A stretch of DNA of 64,000 nt from JBMNQI01 sp050944055 (GTDB lineage Bacteria; Bacillota; Clostridia; Oscillospirales; Oscillospiraceae): the NCBI GenBank assembly GCA_050944055.1, contig JBMNQI010000001.1, positions 17,231 through 81,230 of the forward strand, written 5' to 3'. A model generated the notes under the pieces. It was given only the letters and a program-made list of their open reading frames with translations. It was not told the origin of the DNA and made no database searches. Each line of letters begins with the position of its first letter. Position 1 is the stretch's first letter. Both the position numbers and the translations under genes were made by a program. Positions 7,832 to 16,362 of the stretch are shown piece after piece.

Positions 7832-8056
7832 ATGGTTTTCGAGGAAATTGCAAAACTGATTGCCGAACACAACGACTGCGACCCGGGCGAGATAACGATG
7901 GAAAGCAGCTTTAAGGAGCTTTCCATCGACTCTCTGGATACCGTGGAAATGCTGATGAAGCTGGAAGACATAGTGGGTAAAGAGATAGAGCTTGACCGCA
8001 AGATGGAAACTGTCGGCGAGCTTGTAAGCTTCGTGGAAGAAAAGCTGCAGGAATGA
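7832..8056 (+). CDS. acpP: Acyl carrier protein
   Basis: A 74-residue acidic protein with the phosphopantetheine attachment motif DSLD at residues 33-36 (Ser34). It carries growing acyl chains as thioesters for all Fab enzymes. GGAGGAG precedes the ATG. It is the first gene of the operon and overlaps fabK by four bases (ATGA). Confidence 0.95.
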   Translation: MVFEEIAKLIAEHNDCDPGEITMESSFKELSIDSLDTVEMLMKLEDIVGKEIELDRKMETVGELVSFVEEKLQE

Positions 8057-8997
8057 TTAAGTCGGAAATCTGTGATCTGCTTAATATCCGCTATCCGGTG
8101 TTTCAGGGCGGCATGGCCTGGATTGCCGACGGAAGGCTGGCCTCGGCCGTGTCCGAAGCGGGCGGGCTCGGCGTAATCGCGGCCGGAAACGCGCCCGGCG
8201 AATATGTAAGAGAGCAGGTACGCATAGCGTCTTCTCTTACCGACAAGCCCTTCGGCGTCAATATAATGCTTATGAGCCCGTTTGCGGACGAGGTAGCGCA
8301 GGCTGTAATCGAGGAGAAGGTAAAAGTCGTGACAACCGGGGCCGGTAACCCGGCGAAGTATATGCAGGCGTGGCTCGGGGCGGGCATAAAGGTCATACCG
8401 GTCGTCGCCTCCGTCGCGATGGCTAAGCTCGTGACGCGCCTTGGCGCCTCGGCGGTAATAGCCGAGGGAGGAGAGAGCGGTGGGCATGTGGGAGAGCTGT
8501 CTACGATGGTGATTGTTCCGCTCATCTGCGACGCGACGCATCTTCCGGTTATTGCGGCCGGCGGGATTGCCGACGGGAGAGGGGCCGCTGCGGCTTTTAT
8601 CTTAGGCGCCCGCGGCATACAGATGGGCACGAGGTTCCTGTCGGCGCTAGAGTGCTCAATCCACCCCAATTACAAGGAAAAGATTCTGAAAGCGGGCGAT
8701 CTGTGCACGGTTGTTACCGGAAAGCGGCTCGGTCATCCTGTGCGCTGCCTGCGCACTACATTTTCCAGGGAATATATGAAAAAGGAATACAGCGATATTT
8801 CGGACGAAGAGCTTGAGCAGTTAGGCACGGGCGCCCTGCGCCTCGCGGTTCAGGAGGGAGACGTCAAAAACGGCTCTTTCCTCTCCGGGCAGTGCGCGGC
8901 TTTGGTGACAAGGGAACAGCCCGCGGCAGAAATAATTCAGGAAGTGATGGAAGAGGCCGAAGCCTTGCTTCGCGGGATGGGCAAATGGGTAAGATAG
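8053..8997 (+). CDS. fabK: Enoyl-ACP reductase II (FMN-dependent)
   Basis: A 314-residue TIM-barrel flavoprotein of the FabK/nitronate monooxygenase-like family. It reduces trans-2-enoyl-ACP in the last step of each elongation cycle. Signatures are the N-terminal YPVFQGGMAWIADGRLASAV, the AEGGESGGHVG glycine-rich FMN phosphate loop and the GARGIQMGTRFL segment. Position between acpP and fabD is the standard clostridial/streptococcal order and favours FabK over a nitronate monooxygenase. Confidence 0.93.
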   Translation: MIKSEICDLLNIRYPVFQGGMAWIADGRLASAVSEAGGLGVIAAGNAPGEYVREQVRIASSLTDKPFGVNIMLMSPFADEVAQAVIEEKVKVVTTGAGNPAKYMQAWLGAGIKVIPVVASVAMAKLVTRLGASAVIAEGGESGGHVGELSTMVIVPLICDATHLPVIAAGGIADGRGAAAAFILGARGIQMGTRFLSALECSIHPNYKEKILKAGDLCTVVTGKRLGHPVRCLRTTFSREYMKKEYSDISDEELEQLGTGALRLAVQEGDVKNGSFLSGQCAALVTREQPAAEIIQEVMEEAEALLRGMGKWVR

Positions 8998-9902
8998 CGT
9001 TTGTTTTTTCCGGGCAGGGTGCTCAGTACGGCGGCATGGGCCAGGACCTGTACAGGAATAACGCTGCCGCCGCCGAGGTGTTTGAATCTGCCGAAAAGCT
9101 CCGGCCCGGCACGATTGAGCAGTGCTTTTCCGGCTCCGAGGAGGAGCTGGCCAGAACCGTGAACACACAGCCATGCTTGTTCGCGATGGAGATGGCGGCG
9201 GCCGCCGCTGTCTCGGAGGCGGGCGTTAAGCCGTGCATGGCGGCGGGCTTCTCGCTCGGGGAGCTGGCAGCGCTGACTTACTCCGGCGTTCTGGGCTTCG
9301 AGGAGGGGTTTAGGCTCGTATGCCTGCGGGCGGAGCTTATGCAGGCCGACGCCGAAAAGACGGACGGGGCGATGGCCGCGGTGCTGAGGCTGAGCAGCGA
9401 AGCCGTCGAGCGTCTGTGCAATCGTTATAAGCACGTTTACCCCGTGAATTACAACTGCCCCGGCCAGATAACCGTCTCGGGGCTTAAACCAGAGCTCGAG
9501 AGTTTCGCCAAAGACGTCAGGAACGAAGGCGGACGAACGATTATGCTTAAGGTAAAAGGCTGCTACCACACTCCGTTTATGGAAAACGCGTCGAAGAATT
9601 TTCTCAGCGCGGCTGAAAAAACGGATATGGGAGAGCCCGGCATAACTCTTTACTCAAACTTTACCGGCCTGCCCTATGAAGGCAGTTGTGCAGAGCTTCT
9701 TTCAAAGCAGATATGCAGCCCCGTGAGATGGGAGAGCATCGTAGCCCATATGATAGGAAGCGGCGCCGATACTTTCATAGAGCTGGGCCCCGGAAGGACA
9801 CTGTGCGGCATGATAAACAAAACAGATCCGAACGTGCGAACGCTGAACGTCGAGGATATGGACTCTCTGCGCCGGGCGGTGAAGGAGGTAATTATGTGCT
9901 GA
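8985..9902 (+). CDS. fabD: Malonyl-CoA:ACP transacylase
   Basis: A 305-residue acyltransferase that loads malonyl groups onto ACP. The N-terminus FVFSGQGAQYGGMG and the nucleophile elbow GFSLGE (Ser90) are diagnostic; the residue before Ser is Phe where many FabD proteins have His. The ATG at 8985 was chosen because it gives the standard MGKIAFVF start; it overlaps the fabK end by 13 bases. The final codons overlap the fabG start. Confidence 0.93.
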   Translation: MGKIAFVFSGQGAQYGGMGQDLYRNNAAAAEVFESAEKLRPGTIEQCFSGSEEELARTVNTQPCLFAMEMAAAAAVSEAGVKPCMAAGFSLGELAALTYSGVLGFEEGFRLVCLRAELMQADAEKTDGAMAAVLRLSSEAVERLCNRYKHVYPVNYNCPGQITVSGLKPELESFAKDVRNEGGRTIMLKVKGCYHTPFMENASKNFLSAAEKTDMGEPGITLYSNFTGLPYEGSCAELLSKQICSPVRWESIVAHMIGSGADTFIELGPGRTLCGMINKTDPNVRTLNVEDMDSLRRAVKEVIMC

Positions 9903-10633
9903 AAGGCAAGGTGGCCGTCATAACCGGCGGCGGCAGGGGCATCGGAGCCGCGATTACAGAGAAATTCGCGTCTCTCGGCGCCGATATAGCGGTAATCTAC
10001 GCCGGCAACAGGGAAGCGGCGCTTTGTATATGCGAAACCTGCGAGCGCAAATACGGAATAAGGATTAAACCGTATCGCTGCGACGTATCCGATTTCGAGG
10101 CGTCAAAAAAGACGGTTGCGGAGATAAAAAAAGACATGGGAACAGTCGACATACTTGTCAACAACGCGGGAATCACGCGCGACGGGCTGATTGCCGTTAT
10201 GAAGGAATCGGATTTTGACGCGGTAATCGGAGCCGACCTCAAGGGCGCGTTCAATATGATAAGGCACTGCAGCGGCATTTTTATTAAAAGCCGCGCCGGG
10301 AAGATTATAAACATCAGCTCCGTCGTCGGCCTGAGAGGCAACACCGGTCAGGCCAATTATTCGGCGGCAAAGGCGGGGCTGATCGGACTTACCAAGTCCG
10401 TGGCCAGGGAGCTCGCCGCAAAAAACATAACCTGCAACGCAATAGCGCCGGGCTTCATACAGACGGATATGACCGCCGGCATTGAAGACTCAGGCCTCCT
10501 GAAAGCGGGCATACCGCTGGGAAGGCTCGGCACGCCGAGTGATGTCGCGGAGCTTGCGGCGTTCCTTGCCGGTGGCGGCTCCGACTATATAACGGGGGAA
10601 GTCATAAGAGTCGACGGCGGGCTGGCCATATAG
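9896..10633 (+). CDS. fabG: 3-oxoacyl-ACP reductase
   Basis: A 245-residue short-chain dehydrogenase that reduces beta-ketoacyl-ACP with NADPH. It shows the Rossmann motif TGGGRGIG, NNAG at residues 89-92, and the catalytic Ser142-Tyr155-Lys159 set (YSAAK). A GTG start at 9896 is preferred: it sits five bases after GGAGG and yields MLKGKVAVITGG, as in other FabG proteins. It overlaps the last codons of fabD. Confidence 0.93.
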   Translation: MLKGKVAVITGGGRGIGAAITEKFASLGADIAVIYAGNREAALCICETCERKYGIRIKPYRCDVSDFEASKKTVAEIKKDMGTVDILVNNAGITRDGLIAVMKESDFDAVIGADLKGAFNMIRHCSGIFIKSRAGKIINISSVVGLRGNTGQANYSAAKAGLIGLTKSVARELAAKNITCNAIAPGFIQTDMTAGIEDSGLLKAGIPLGRLGTPSDVAELAAFLAGGGSDYITGEVIRVDGGLAI

Positions 10634-10704
10634 CGCCGTGCGTGGCTGCGCCTTCACGAAAAGCAAAAACCGTATATGGCGCTCAATTTCCGAAAACAAA
10701 AAAT

Positions 10705-10719
10705 CCGCGCGCAGCGCGG
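10705..10719 (+). promoter_or_regulatory. GC hairpin abutting the fabF ribosome site
   Basis: CCGCGC (10705-10710) and GCGCGG (10714-10719) pair around GCA and end one base before the GGAGG of fabF (10721-10725). In the only sizeable gap of the fab cluster this could modulate fabF translation or mark an mRNA processing end. Confidence 0.35.
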
Positions 10720-10731
10720 CGGAGGTATCAG

Positions 10732-11964
10732 ATGAATAGAAGAGTGGCCGTAACCGGCATGGGAATCATAAGCCCTGTCGGCAACAGCGTTGCCCAATTC
10801 TGGGAAAGCCTCATACAGGGCAGGCACGGAATCGGGCCGATAACAAGGTTCGACATTTCGAATTATAAAGCCAGACTGGCGGCGGAAATCAAGGATTTTA
10901 ACGCCAGGGACTATATGGATAAGGCGGATATTGTACGCAGCGACGTATTCGCGCATTACGGAATTGCAGCCGCCTGCCAGGCAGTGGAGGACAGCGGGAT
11001 TATAGGCACGCTCCCGCCCGAACGCCTGTCGGTTTATTTCGGCTCGGGAATCGGCGGCATACAGACGTTTACCAACGAGCTTGACAAGCTGCGCGCCCGA
11101 GGCCCCCACAGGGTATCGCCGTACTACATTCCGATGATGATAGCCAACATCGTCTCGGGTATGATTGCTATAAGGTTCAACTGCAGGGGTGCGGCCATGC
11201 CGGCGGTCACAGCCTGCGCGACAGGCGCGAACGCGCTCGGCGAGGGCGTGCGCGCAATCCGCCACGGCTACGCGGACGCCGTTATCTCGGGCGGATCGGA
11301 AGCCCCGATAACCGAGATAGGCGTGGCCGGCTTCACAAATATGCAGGCTCTCAGCGTCGCGGAGGATCCGGACAGAGCGTCTCTCCCGTTCGACAGGCGC
11401 AGAAGCGGGTTCGTCATGGGCGAAGGCGGCGCGTGCGTCGTGCTTGAGGAGCTGAACCATGCGCTGAAAAGAGGCGCGCGCATCTACGGCGAGGTCTGCG
11501 GTTACGGCTCCACCTGCGACGCCTACCATATCACTTCGCCCAGGGAAGACGCCGAGGGCGGCGCTCAGGCTATCAAAGACGCGCTTCGCGAGGCGGGCTA
11601 CAGAGGAGACGAGGTTATATACGTAAACGCCCATGGCACGGGGACACCGCTCAACGACATAACGGAGACGAGGTCTATAAAAAAAGCTTTCGGAGAGGCG
11701 AAGTCAAAGGAGCTGCTCATCAGCTCGACCAAGTCAATGACAGGCCACATGCTCGGGGCCGCGGGCGCCGCCGAGTCAATCGTGTGCCTGAAGGCTTTAA
11801 ACGAGGGAATTGTCCCGCCGACACTGGGGCTGATTGAGCCGGACGAAGAATGTGATCTTAACTATGTTCCCCAAAAGGCGGCGGTCGCGAAAATCGACCT
11901 GGCTGTCAACAACTCCTTCGGCTTCGGCGGCCACAACGCGTGCCTTGCTTTCAGAAGTGTATAA
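10732..11964 (+). CDS. fabF: Beta-ketoacyl-ACP synthase II
   Basis: A 410-residue condensing enzyme with the Cys-His-His triad: Cys162 in TACATGANA, the first His in NAHGTGTP and the second in STKSMTGHMLGAAG. It elongates acyl-ACP with malonyl-ACP. The ATG at 10732 follows GGAGGTATCAG. It is the only ketoacyl synthase in this operon; no fabH is present in the window. Confidence 0.95.
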   Translation: MNRRVAVTGMGIISPVGNSVAQFWESLIQGRHGIGPITRFDISNYKARLAAEIKDFNARDYMDKADIVRSDVFAHYGIAAACQAVEDSGIIGTLPPERLSVYFGSGIGGIQTFTNELDKLRARGPHRVSPYYIPMMIANIVSGMIAIRFNCRGAAMPAVTACATGANALGEGVRAIRHGYADAVISGGSEAPITEIGVAGFTNMQALSVAEDPDRASLPFDRRRSGFVMGEGGACVVLEELNHALKRGARIYGEVCGYGSTCDAYHITSPREDAEGGAQAIKDALREAGYRGDEVIYVNAHGTGTPLNDITETRSIKKAFGEAKSKELLISSTKSMTGHMLGAAGAAESIVCLKALNEGIVPPTLGLIEPDEECDLNYVPQKAAVAKIDLAVNNSFGFGGHNACLAFRSV

Positions 11965-11994
11965 ATCGGCGGCTGCGAAAGGATTGACAGGTCT

Positions 11995-12411
11995 ATGGAA
12001 GAGACGAGAATACGCAGATATGCGCAGCTTATGCAGGAGCTGGATCTTACCGGGCTGGAGATAAGCGAGAACGGGAATGCGATCCGCCTTGAGAGAAACT
12101 GCCGAAAAGAGCTTCCTCCGGAAACGGCGGCCCTGCCCGTTATGGCGCGGGAGAGAGCTTCTGATTTTATCGAAATATGCTCTCCGATGGTGGGGGTCTT
12201 CTACGCCTCGCCGACTGAAAACGCGCCTCCATACGTGCAGGTCGGAGACAGAGTAAAGAAGGGGGACGTGCTTTGCATAATTGAGGCGATGAAGCTTATG
12301 AACGAGATAACGTCCGAGCAGGACGGCATAATCGCCGAAATCTGCGTCGGCAATTCCGAGGCGGTAGATTTCGGGCGCGTGCTGTTCAGGCTCAGAAAGG
12401 AGCAGGCATGA
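11995..12411 (+). CDS. accB: Biotin carboxyl carrier protein of acetyl-CoA carboxylase
   Basis: A 138-residue protein with a charged N-terminal segment, a variable linker and a C-terminal biotinyl domain. The biotinylation motif EAMKLM places biotin on Lys100. The thumb-like insertion ASPTENAPPYVQVGD is typical of AccB. Its stop overlaps the fabZ start (ATGA). Confidence 0.94.
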   Translation: MEETRIRRYAQLMQELDLTGLEISENGNAIRLERNCRKELPPETAALPVMARERASDFIEICSPMVGVFYASPTENAPPYVQVGDRVKKGDVLCIIEAMKLMNEITSEQDGIIAEICVGNSEAVDFGRVLFRLRKEQA

Positions 12412-12818
12412 ACCGCGAGGAGATAATGCAGATACTTCCGCACCGCGACAGCATGCTGCTTATTGACGAGGTGAGCCTGGAAAACGACACAGCGCACGGG
12501 AGATACCTGGTTCGCGGCGACGAATGGTTTCTTAAGGGCCATTTCCCGGGAGAGCCGATAGTTCCGGGCGTTATACTGTGCGAAATGCTCGCCCAGTCCG
12601 CCTGCGTCCTCGTCGGCGGACTCGGGGGAAAGCTTCCCCTGCTTACCGGCTTAAATAACGTCAGGTTCAAAACTCCTGTCAGACCCGGTGACGTATTCGA
12701 GTCCGAGTGCATTCTCGCTAAGGCAAGGCCGCCCTTCTATTTCGCGCAGGGGAAGGGCTACGTAAACGGGGAGCTGAGCCTCAAGGCGGATTTCTCCCTG
12801 GCCGTAACGGGGGACTAG
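12408..12818 (+). CDS. fabZ: 3-hydroxyacyl-ACP dehydratase
   Basis: A 136-residue hot-dog fold enzyme. The active-site His45 in GHFPGEPIVPG and Glu59 in ILCEMLAQ are conserved. It dehydrates beta-hydroxyacyl-ACP. Only four bases separate it from accC, and placement between accB and accC is the usual order in Firmicutes. Confidence 0.94.
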   Translation: MNREEIMQILPHRDSMLLIDEVSLENDTAHGRYLVRGDEWFLKGHFPGEPIVPGVILCEMLAQSACVLVGGLGGKLPLLTGLNNVRFKTPVRPGDVFESECILAKARPPFYFAQGKGYVNGELSLKADFSLAVTGD

Positions 12819-12822
12819 GATC

Positions 12823-14154
12823 ATGTTCTCCAAGATTTTAATAGCGAACCGGGGCGAAATCGCCGTAAGGATAATACGCGCCTGCAAGGAAATGGGCATT
12901 TCCACGGTGGCGGTGTATTCCGAGGCCGACGCGGAGGCGCTGCACGTCGCCCTGGCGGACGAGAGCTACTGTATTGGAAGGGCGGAAGCGGCGGAAAGCT
13001 ACCTCAAAGAGGACAGGATAATAAGCGCGGCCCTGGTGTCCGGAGCTCAGGCGATACATCCCGGCTGCGGCTTCCTGTCCGAAAACGCGCATTTTATGGA
13101 TCTGTGCAGGCGGAACAGCCTCGTATTTATCGGCCCTTCCGCCGGGAATATAAAGGAGCTGTCCGACAAGGAGAAAGTCAAGCGCCTGATGGAGGATGCC
13201 GGGCTGACCGTAATCCCGGGCTCGCCTGTCGTCGATACGGCGGAGGACGCGATCATTGCCGCCGGAAAGCTCGGATACCCCGTAATGCTCAAGGCCCGCT
13301 CCGGGGGCGGCGGGCGCGGCATACGCTTAATACGCAGCGTGTCAGATATCAATGCCGGGTTTATGCACGCGTCCATGGAGGCAAAAAAAGCGTTCGGCGA
13401 CGGGGGGCTGTACCTCGAAAAATACATTAGCCCCGCCCGCCATATAGAGGTGCAGGTCTTGGCGGATGAAAAGGGTAATGTAGTCTGCCTGGGCGAGCGC
13501 GACTGCTCCGTTCAGAGAAAAAACCAAAAGCTGATAGAGGAAAGCCCTTCTCCCGCGATTGACGAAAAGCAGAGAAGAAGCCTAATCAAGCTGGTTGCGG
13601 GCGCAATGGAGAAGCTTAAATATGTAGGCGCGGGCACGCTTGAATTCCTCCTCGACGGGGACGGCAGGCTGTATTTTATGGAGATGAACACACGCCTGCA
13701 GGTGGAGCACGCGGTAACCGAAGAGCTGACAGGCATTGATATAGTCAAGTGGCAGATACGCGTGGCGGCGGGCGTGGAGCTGGGATTTAAGCAAAAGGAC
13801 GTCAAATTTGAAGGAGCCTCGATAGAATGCCGCATAAACGCGCTCAGGCCCGGAAAGGTTGAGTTTCTGCATATACCGGGAGGGCCGTCTGTCCGCTTCG
13901 ACACATATCTTACGGCGGGTGCGGAAGTCACCCCGTTTTACGATCCCCTGCTCGGAAAGCTAATAACAAGCGCAGGGACGCGGGAGGAAGCGCTGCGCAA
14001 AATGAAGTCCGCGCTCTGCGAGCTGATTATTGAGGGCGTTGAAAACAATATCGAGCAGCAGATAGAGCTCATAGGCAGCGAATCAATGAAAAACGGAACG
14101 TACAATCTGGACTTTTTCCAAGCATGCGCGCACGAACTGCTTCCGCGGAGGTGA
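12823..14154 (+). CDS. accC: Acetyl-CoA carboxylase, biotin carboxylase subunit
   Basis: A 443-residue ATP-grasp enzyme that carboxylates biotin on AccB with bicarbonate and ATP. It begins FSKILIANRGEIAVRI and contains the glycine-rich ATP loop SGGGGRGIRL and the EMNTRLQVEH catalytic segment. Length matches the family. Confidence 0.96.
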   Translation: MFSKILIANRGEIAVRIIRACKEMGISTVAVYSEADAEALHVALADESYCIGRAEAAESYLKEDRIISAALVSGAQAIHPGCGFLSENAHFMDLCRRNSLVFIGPSAGNIKELSDKEKVKRLMEDAGLTVIPGSPVVDTAEDAIIAAGKLGYPVMLKARSGGGGRGIRLIRSVSDINAGFMHASMEAKKAFGDGGLYLEKYISPARHIEVQVLADEKGNVVCLGERDCSVQRKNQKLIEESPSPAIDEKQRRSLIKLVAGAMEKLKYVGAGTLEFLLDGDGRLYFMEMNTRLQVEHAVTEELTGIDIVKWQIRVAAGVELGFKQKDVKFEGASIECRINALRPGKVEFLHIPGGPSVRFDTYLTAGAEVTPFYDPLLGKLITSAGTREEALRKMKSALCELIIEGVENNIEQQIELIGSESMKNGTYNLDFFQACAHELLPRR

Positions 14155-14159
14155 TTTAT

Positions 14160-15023
14160 ATGGCCTTTATTCACTTCAGGCATAAGCCGAAAAACGAGCT
14201 TGAAAAAGGCGGCAGGCAGGCGGCGCCGGTGCTCGCGGATGAGAACGAGCCGTCGAAGACCTGCCCGAACTGCCGCAGGCAGATTCCGCTCAGCCTCATC
14301 TGGGGCAGATACCACACCTGTACCTGCGGCTATCATTTCCGCATGACCGCGCGGCAGAGGATAAACTTCATAGCGGACAGAAATAGCTTTTCGGAGATGT
14401 ACTCGGGCCTCGTCTCCGAGGACGCGCTCTCCTTCCCGGGTTATAGAAACAAGCTCAGGACGACGCGAAGCGCCTGCGGCGAAACCGAGGCGGTGATCTG
14501 CGGGATGGCCACGATAGGCGGGAGTGTATGCTGCATGTTTGTAATGGAACCTTATTTTATGATGGGCAGCATGGGCGCGGCTGTCGGCGAGAAGGTAACG
14601 AGAATCTTTGAATACGCCGCGCAGAACGCGCTTCCCGTCGTGGGATTCACGGTATCGGGCGGGGCGAGGATGCAGGAGGGAATTATATCGCTGATGCAGA
14701 TGGCGAAGACCTCCGCGTCAGTCAGGCGGCACGGGGACAAGGGGCTTTTTTACCTCACGGTTCTGACGGACCCGACGACAGGAGGGGTTACGGCGAGCTT
14801 CGGAATGCAGGGGGACATCATACTGGCCGAGCCGGGTGCGACGATCGGATTTGCCGGGGCGCGCGTCGTGGAGCAGACGACGCGAAAAAAGCTGCCCGCC
14901 GGCTTTCAGACGGCCGAATTCATGCTGGAGCACGGGTTTATTGACGCGATTGTCCCGAGGGCGGAGCAAAAAAAAACCATATCATACCTGCTTAAAATGC
15001 ACGGCGGAGGCGGGAGCGCATGA
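14160..15023 (+). CDS. accD: Acetyl-CoA carboxylase, carboxyltransferase beta subunit
   Basis: A 287-residue crotonase-fold protein with an N-terminal zinc ribbon formed by Cys35, Cys38, Cys54 and Cys56 (CPNC and CTC). GARMQEGIISLMQMAKTS is the conserved carboxyltransferase segment. With AccA it transfers the carboxyl group from biotin to acetyl-CoA. The ATG at 14160 follows GGAGGTGATTTAT that overlaps the accC stop. It overlaps accA by four bases. Confidence 0.95.
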   Translation: MAFIHFRHKPKNELEKGGRQAAPVLADENEPSKTCPNCRRQIPLSLIWGRYHTCTCGYHFRMTARQRINFIADRNSFSEMYSGLVSEDALSFPGYRNKLRTTRSACGETEAVICGMATIGGSVCCMFVMEPYFMMGSMGAAVGEKVTRIFEYAAQNALPVVGFTVSGGARMQEGIISLMQMAKTSASVRRHGDKGLFYLTVLTDPTTGGVTASFGMQGDIILAEPGATIGFAGARVVEQTTRKKLPAGFQTAEFMLEHGFIDAIVPRAEQKKTISYLLKMHGGGGSA

Positions 15024-15853
15024 GCAGAAAAGCATACGACAGGGTCAGGCTTGCAAGAGCGAACAGCCGGCCGACGGGCAGAAGCTATATAGAGCATATA
15101 TTTTCGGATTTTTTTGAGCTGCACGGGGACAGGAGGTTTTCCGACGATCCGGCAATCATCGGGGGAATCGCATATCTTAACGGCATTCCGGTGACAGTCA
15201 TTGCAGTTGAAAAGGGGCGCGGCGCCAGGGAGCGCGCCTTCCGGAACTTCGGCTCGCCAAATCCGGAGGGGTACAGAAAGGCACTGCGCCTTATGAAGCA
15301 GGCGGAAAAATTCTGCCGCCCGGTGATTTGCTTTGTGGATACGTCCGGCGCGTTCTGCGGCATAGGGGCCGAGGAGCGCGGGCAGGGACAGGCCATAGCC
15401 GAAAACCTGTTGGAGATGTCGGCGCTGAGGATCCCGATCATCTCAATCATAACGGGAGAAGGCGGGAGCGGCGGCGCGCTTGCGCTGGCCGTCGCGGATG
15501 AGGTCTGGATGCTTGAAAACGCAATCTATTCCGTCATTTCACCCGAGGGCTGCGCGAGCATATTATGGAAGGACGCGTCGAAAGCCGCCGAAGCTGCAAA
15601 CAGCCTGAAGCTTACGGCGAACGATGCGCTGTCCCTATCGGCCGCAGAGCGGATTATACCCGAAAAAGAGCTCGGGAAGGACGGTTTTTACGAGAATATT
15701 AAAGATATGCTGGTTCGGCAGCTAGAAATACTCAGGAAGATGCCCGCGCAGGAGCTGATTGACAAACGCTACGAAAGATTCAGAAAAATAGGCTGCGAAT
15801 CGCTTCTTGGGGACGAAGCCGAGCAAGGCGAGGGAGGTCAGCATGCAGAATGA
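15020..15853 (+). CDS. accA: Acetyl-CoA carboxylase, carboxyltransferase alpha subunit
   Basis: A 277-residue partner of AccD. The YIEHIFSDFFELHGDR segment, the GRNFG-equivalent RNFGSPNPEGYRKALRLM and GEGGSGGALALAVAD are characteristic. Its end overlaps the next thioesterase gene by 11 bases, which shows that the thioesterase belongs to the same transcript. Confidence 0.95.
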   Translation: MSRKAYDRVRLARANSRPTGRSYIEHIFSDFFELHGDRRFSDDPAIIGGIAYLNGIPVTVIAVEKGRGARERAFRNFGSPNPEGYRKALRLMKQAEKFCRPVICFVDTSGAFCGIGAEERGQGQAIAENLLEMSALRIPIISIITGEGGSGGALALAVADEVWMLENAIYSVISPEGCASILWKDASKAAEAANSLKLTANDALSLSAAERIIPEKELGKDGFYENIKDMLVRQLEILRKMPAQELIDKRYERFRKIGCESLLGDEAEQGEGGQHAE

Positions 15854-16286
15854 AGCCGTGCCCTATATAAGGCGTGCGTTCTTTTACGAGACGGATATGA
15901 TGGGCATAATACATCACGCCAATTACATCCTCTGGATGGAGGAAGCCCGCACGGATTTTATGGAAAAGGCCGGGCTGGGAAAGCTCGAGGGCATAGGGAT
16001 ACAACTGCCTGTCGTCAGCCTGAGCTGCAGATATGTCTCTTCAGTGCGCAGCGGCGACATAATTGAGGTCGGCACTCTCCTCGCGTTTTTTAACGGTATC
16101 AGGGCGATATACAAATATGAAATGCGCGATGCGGGAAGCGGGCGGCTCGTCGCAGCCGGCGAGACCGTACACTGTTTTCTGGACGAAAGAACCGGGATGC
16201 CTGTAAACCTGAAGAAGAGATGCCCGGAACTATATGAAAGAGCATTTAAAGCATGTAAGCTTAAGGACGCGTCCGAAATTACATAG
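15843..16286 (+). CDS. Acyl-CoA/acyl-ACP thioesterase, YbgC/FadM-like 4HBT family
   Basis: A 147-residue hot-dog fold protein. The family signature ETDMMGIIHHANYILWMEEAR holds the catalytic Asp18. Such enzymes hydrolyse acyl-CoA or acyl-ACP thioesters. The start at 15843 overlaps accA, with GGGAGG just upstream. Inclusion in the fatty-acid operon suggests release of free acyl chains from the pathway, which the next gene could then activate with CoA; this is inference. Confidence 0.85.
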   Translation: MQNEAVPYIRRAFFYETDMMGIIHHANYILWMEEARTDFMEKAGLGKLEGIGIQLPVVSLSCRYVSSVRSGDIIEVGTLLAFFNGIRAIYKYEMRDAGSGRLVAAGETVHCFLDERTGMPVNLKKRCPELYERAFKACKLKDASEIT

Positions 16287-16311
16287 CGCGTGTAGCCTGA
16301 GGCAGGTAAAC

Positions 16312-16341
16312 GGCACAAAACGGCCGCACAGCCTTTGTGCC
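16312..16341. repeat. Intercistronic hairpin before the acyl-CoA synthetase gene
   Basis: GGCACAAA (16312-16319) pairs with TTTGTGCC (16334-16341) around a GC-rich loop. There is no U tract, so it may act as an mRNA processing or stability element inside the operon rather than a terminator. Confidence 0.4.
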
Positions 16342-16362
16342 TTACGAAAGGAGCGGTTATAA

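Noticed and set aside
8985..9902. FabD nucleophile elbow GFSLGE as a sign of inactivity
   Set aside because: The serine and flanking glycines are intact; only the residue before Ser differs from the common His, and such variation occurs in active FabD proteins.
10654..11634. A 326-codon minus-strand frame opposite fabF
   Set aside because: Shadow of fabF; no family signature or start signal.
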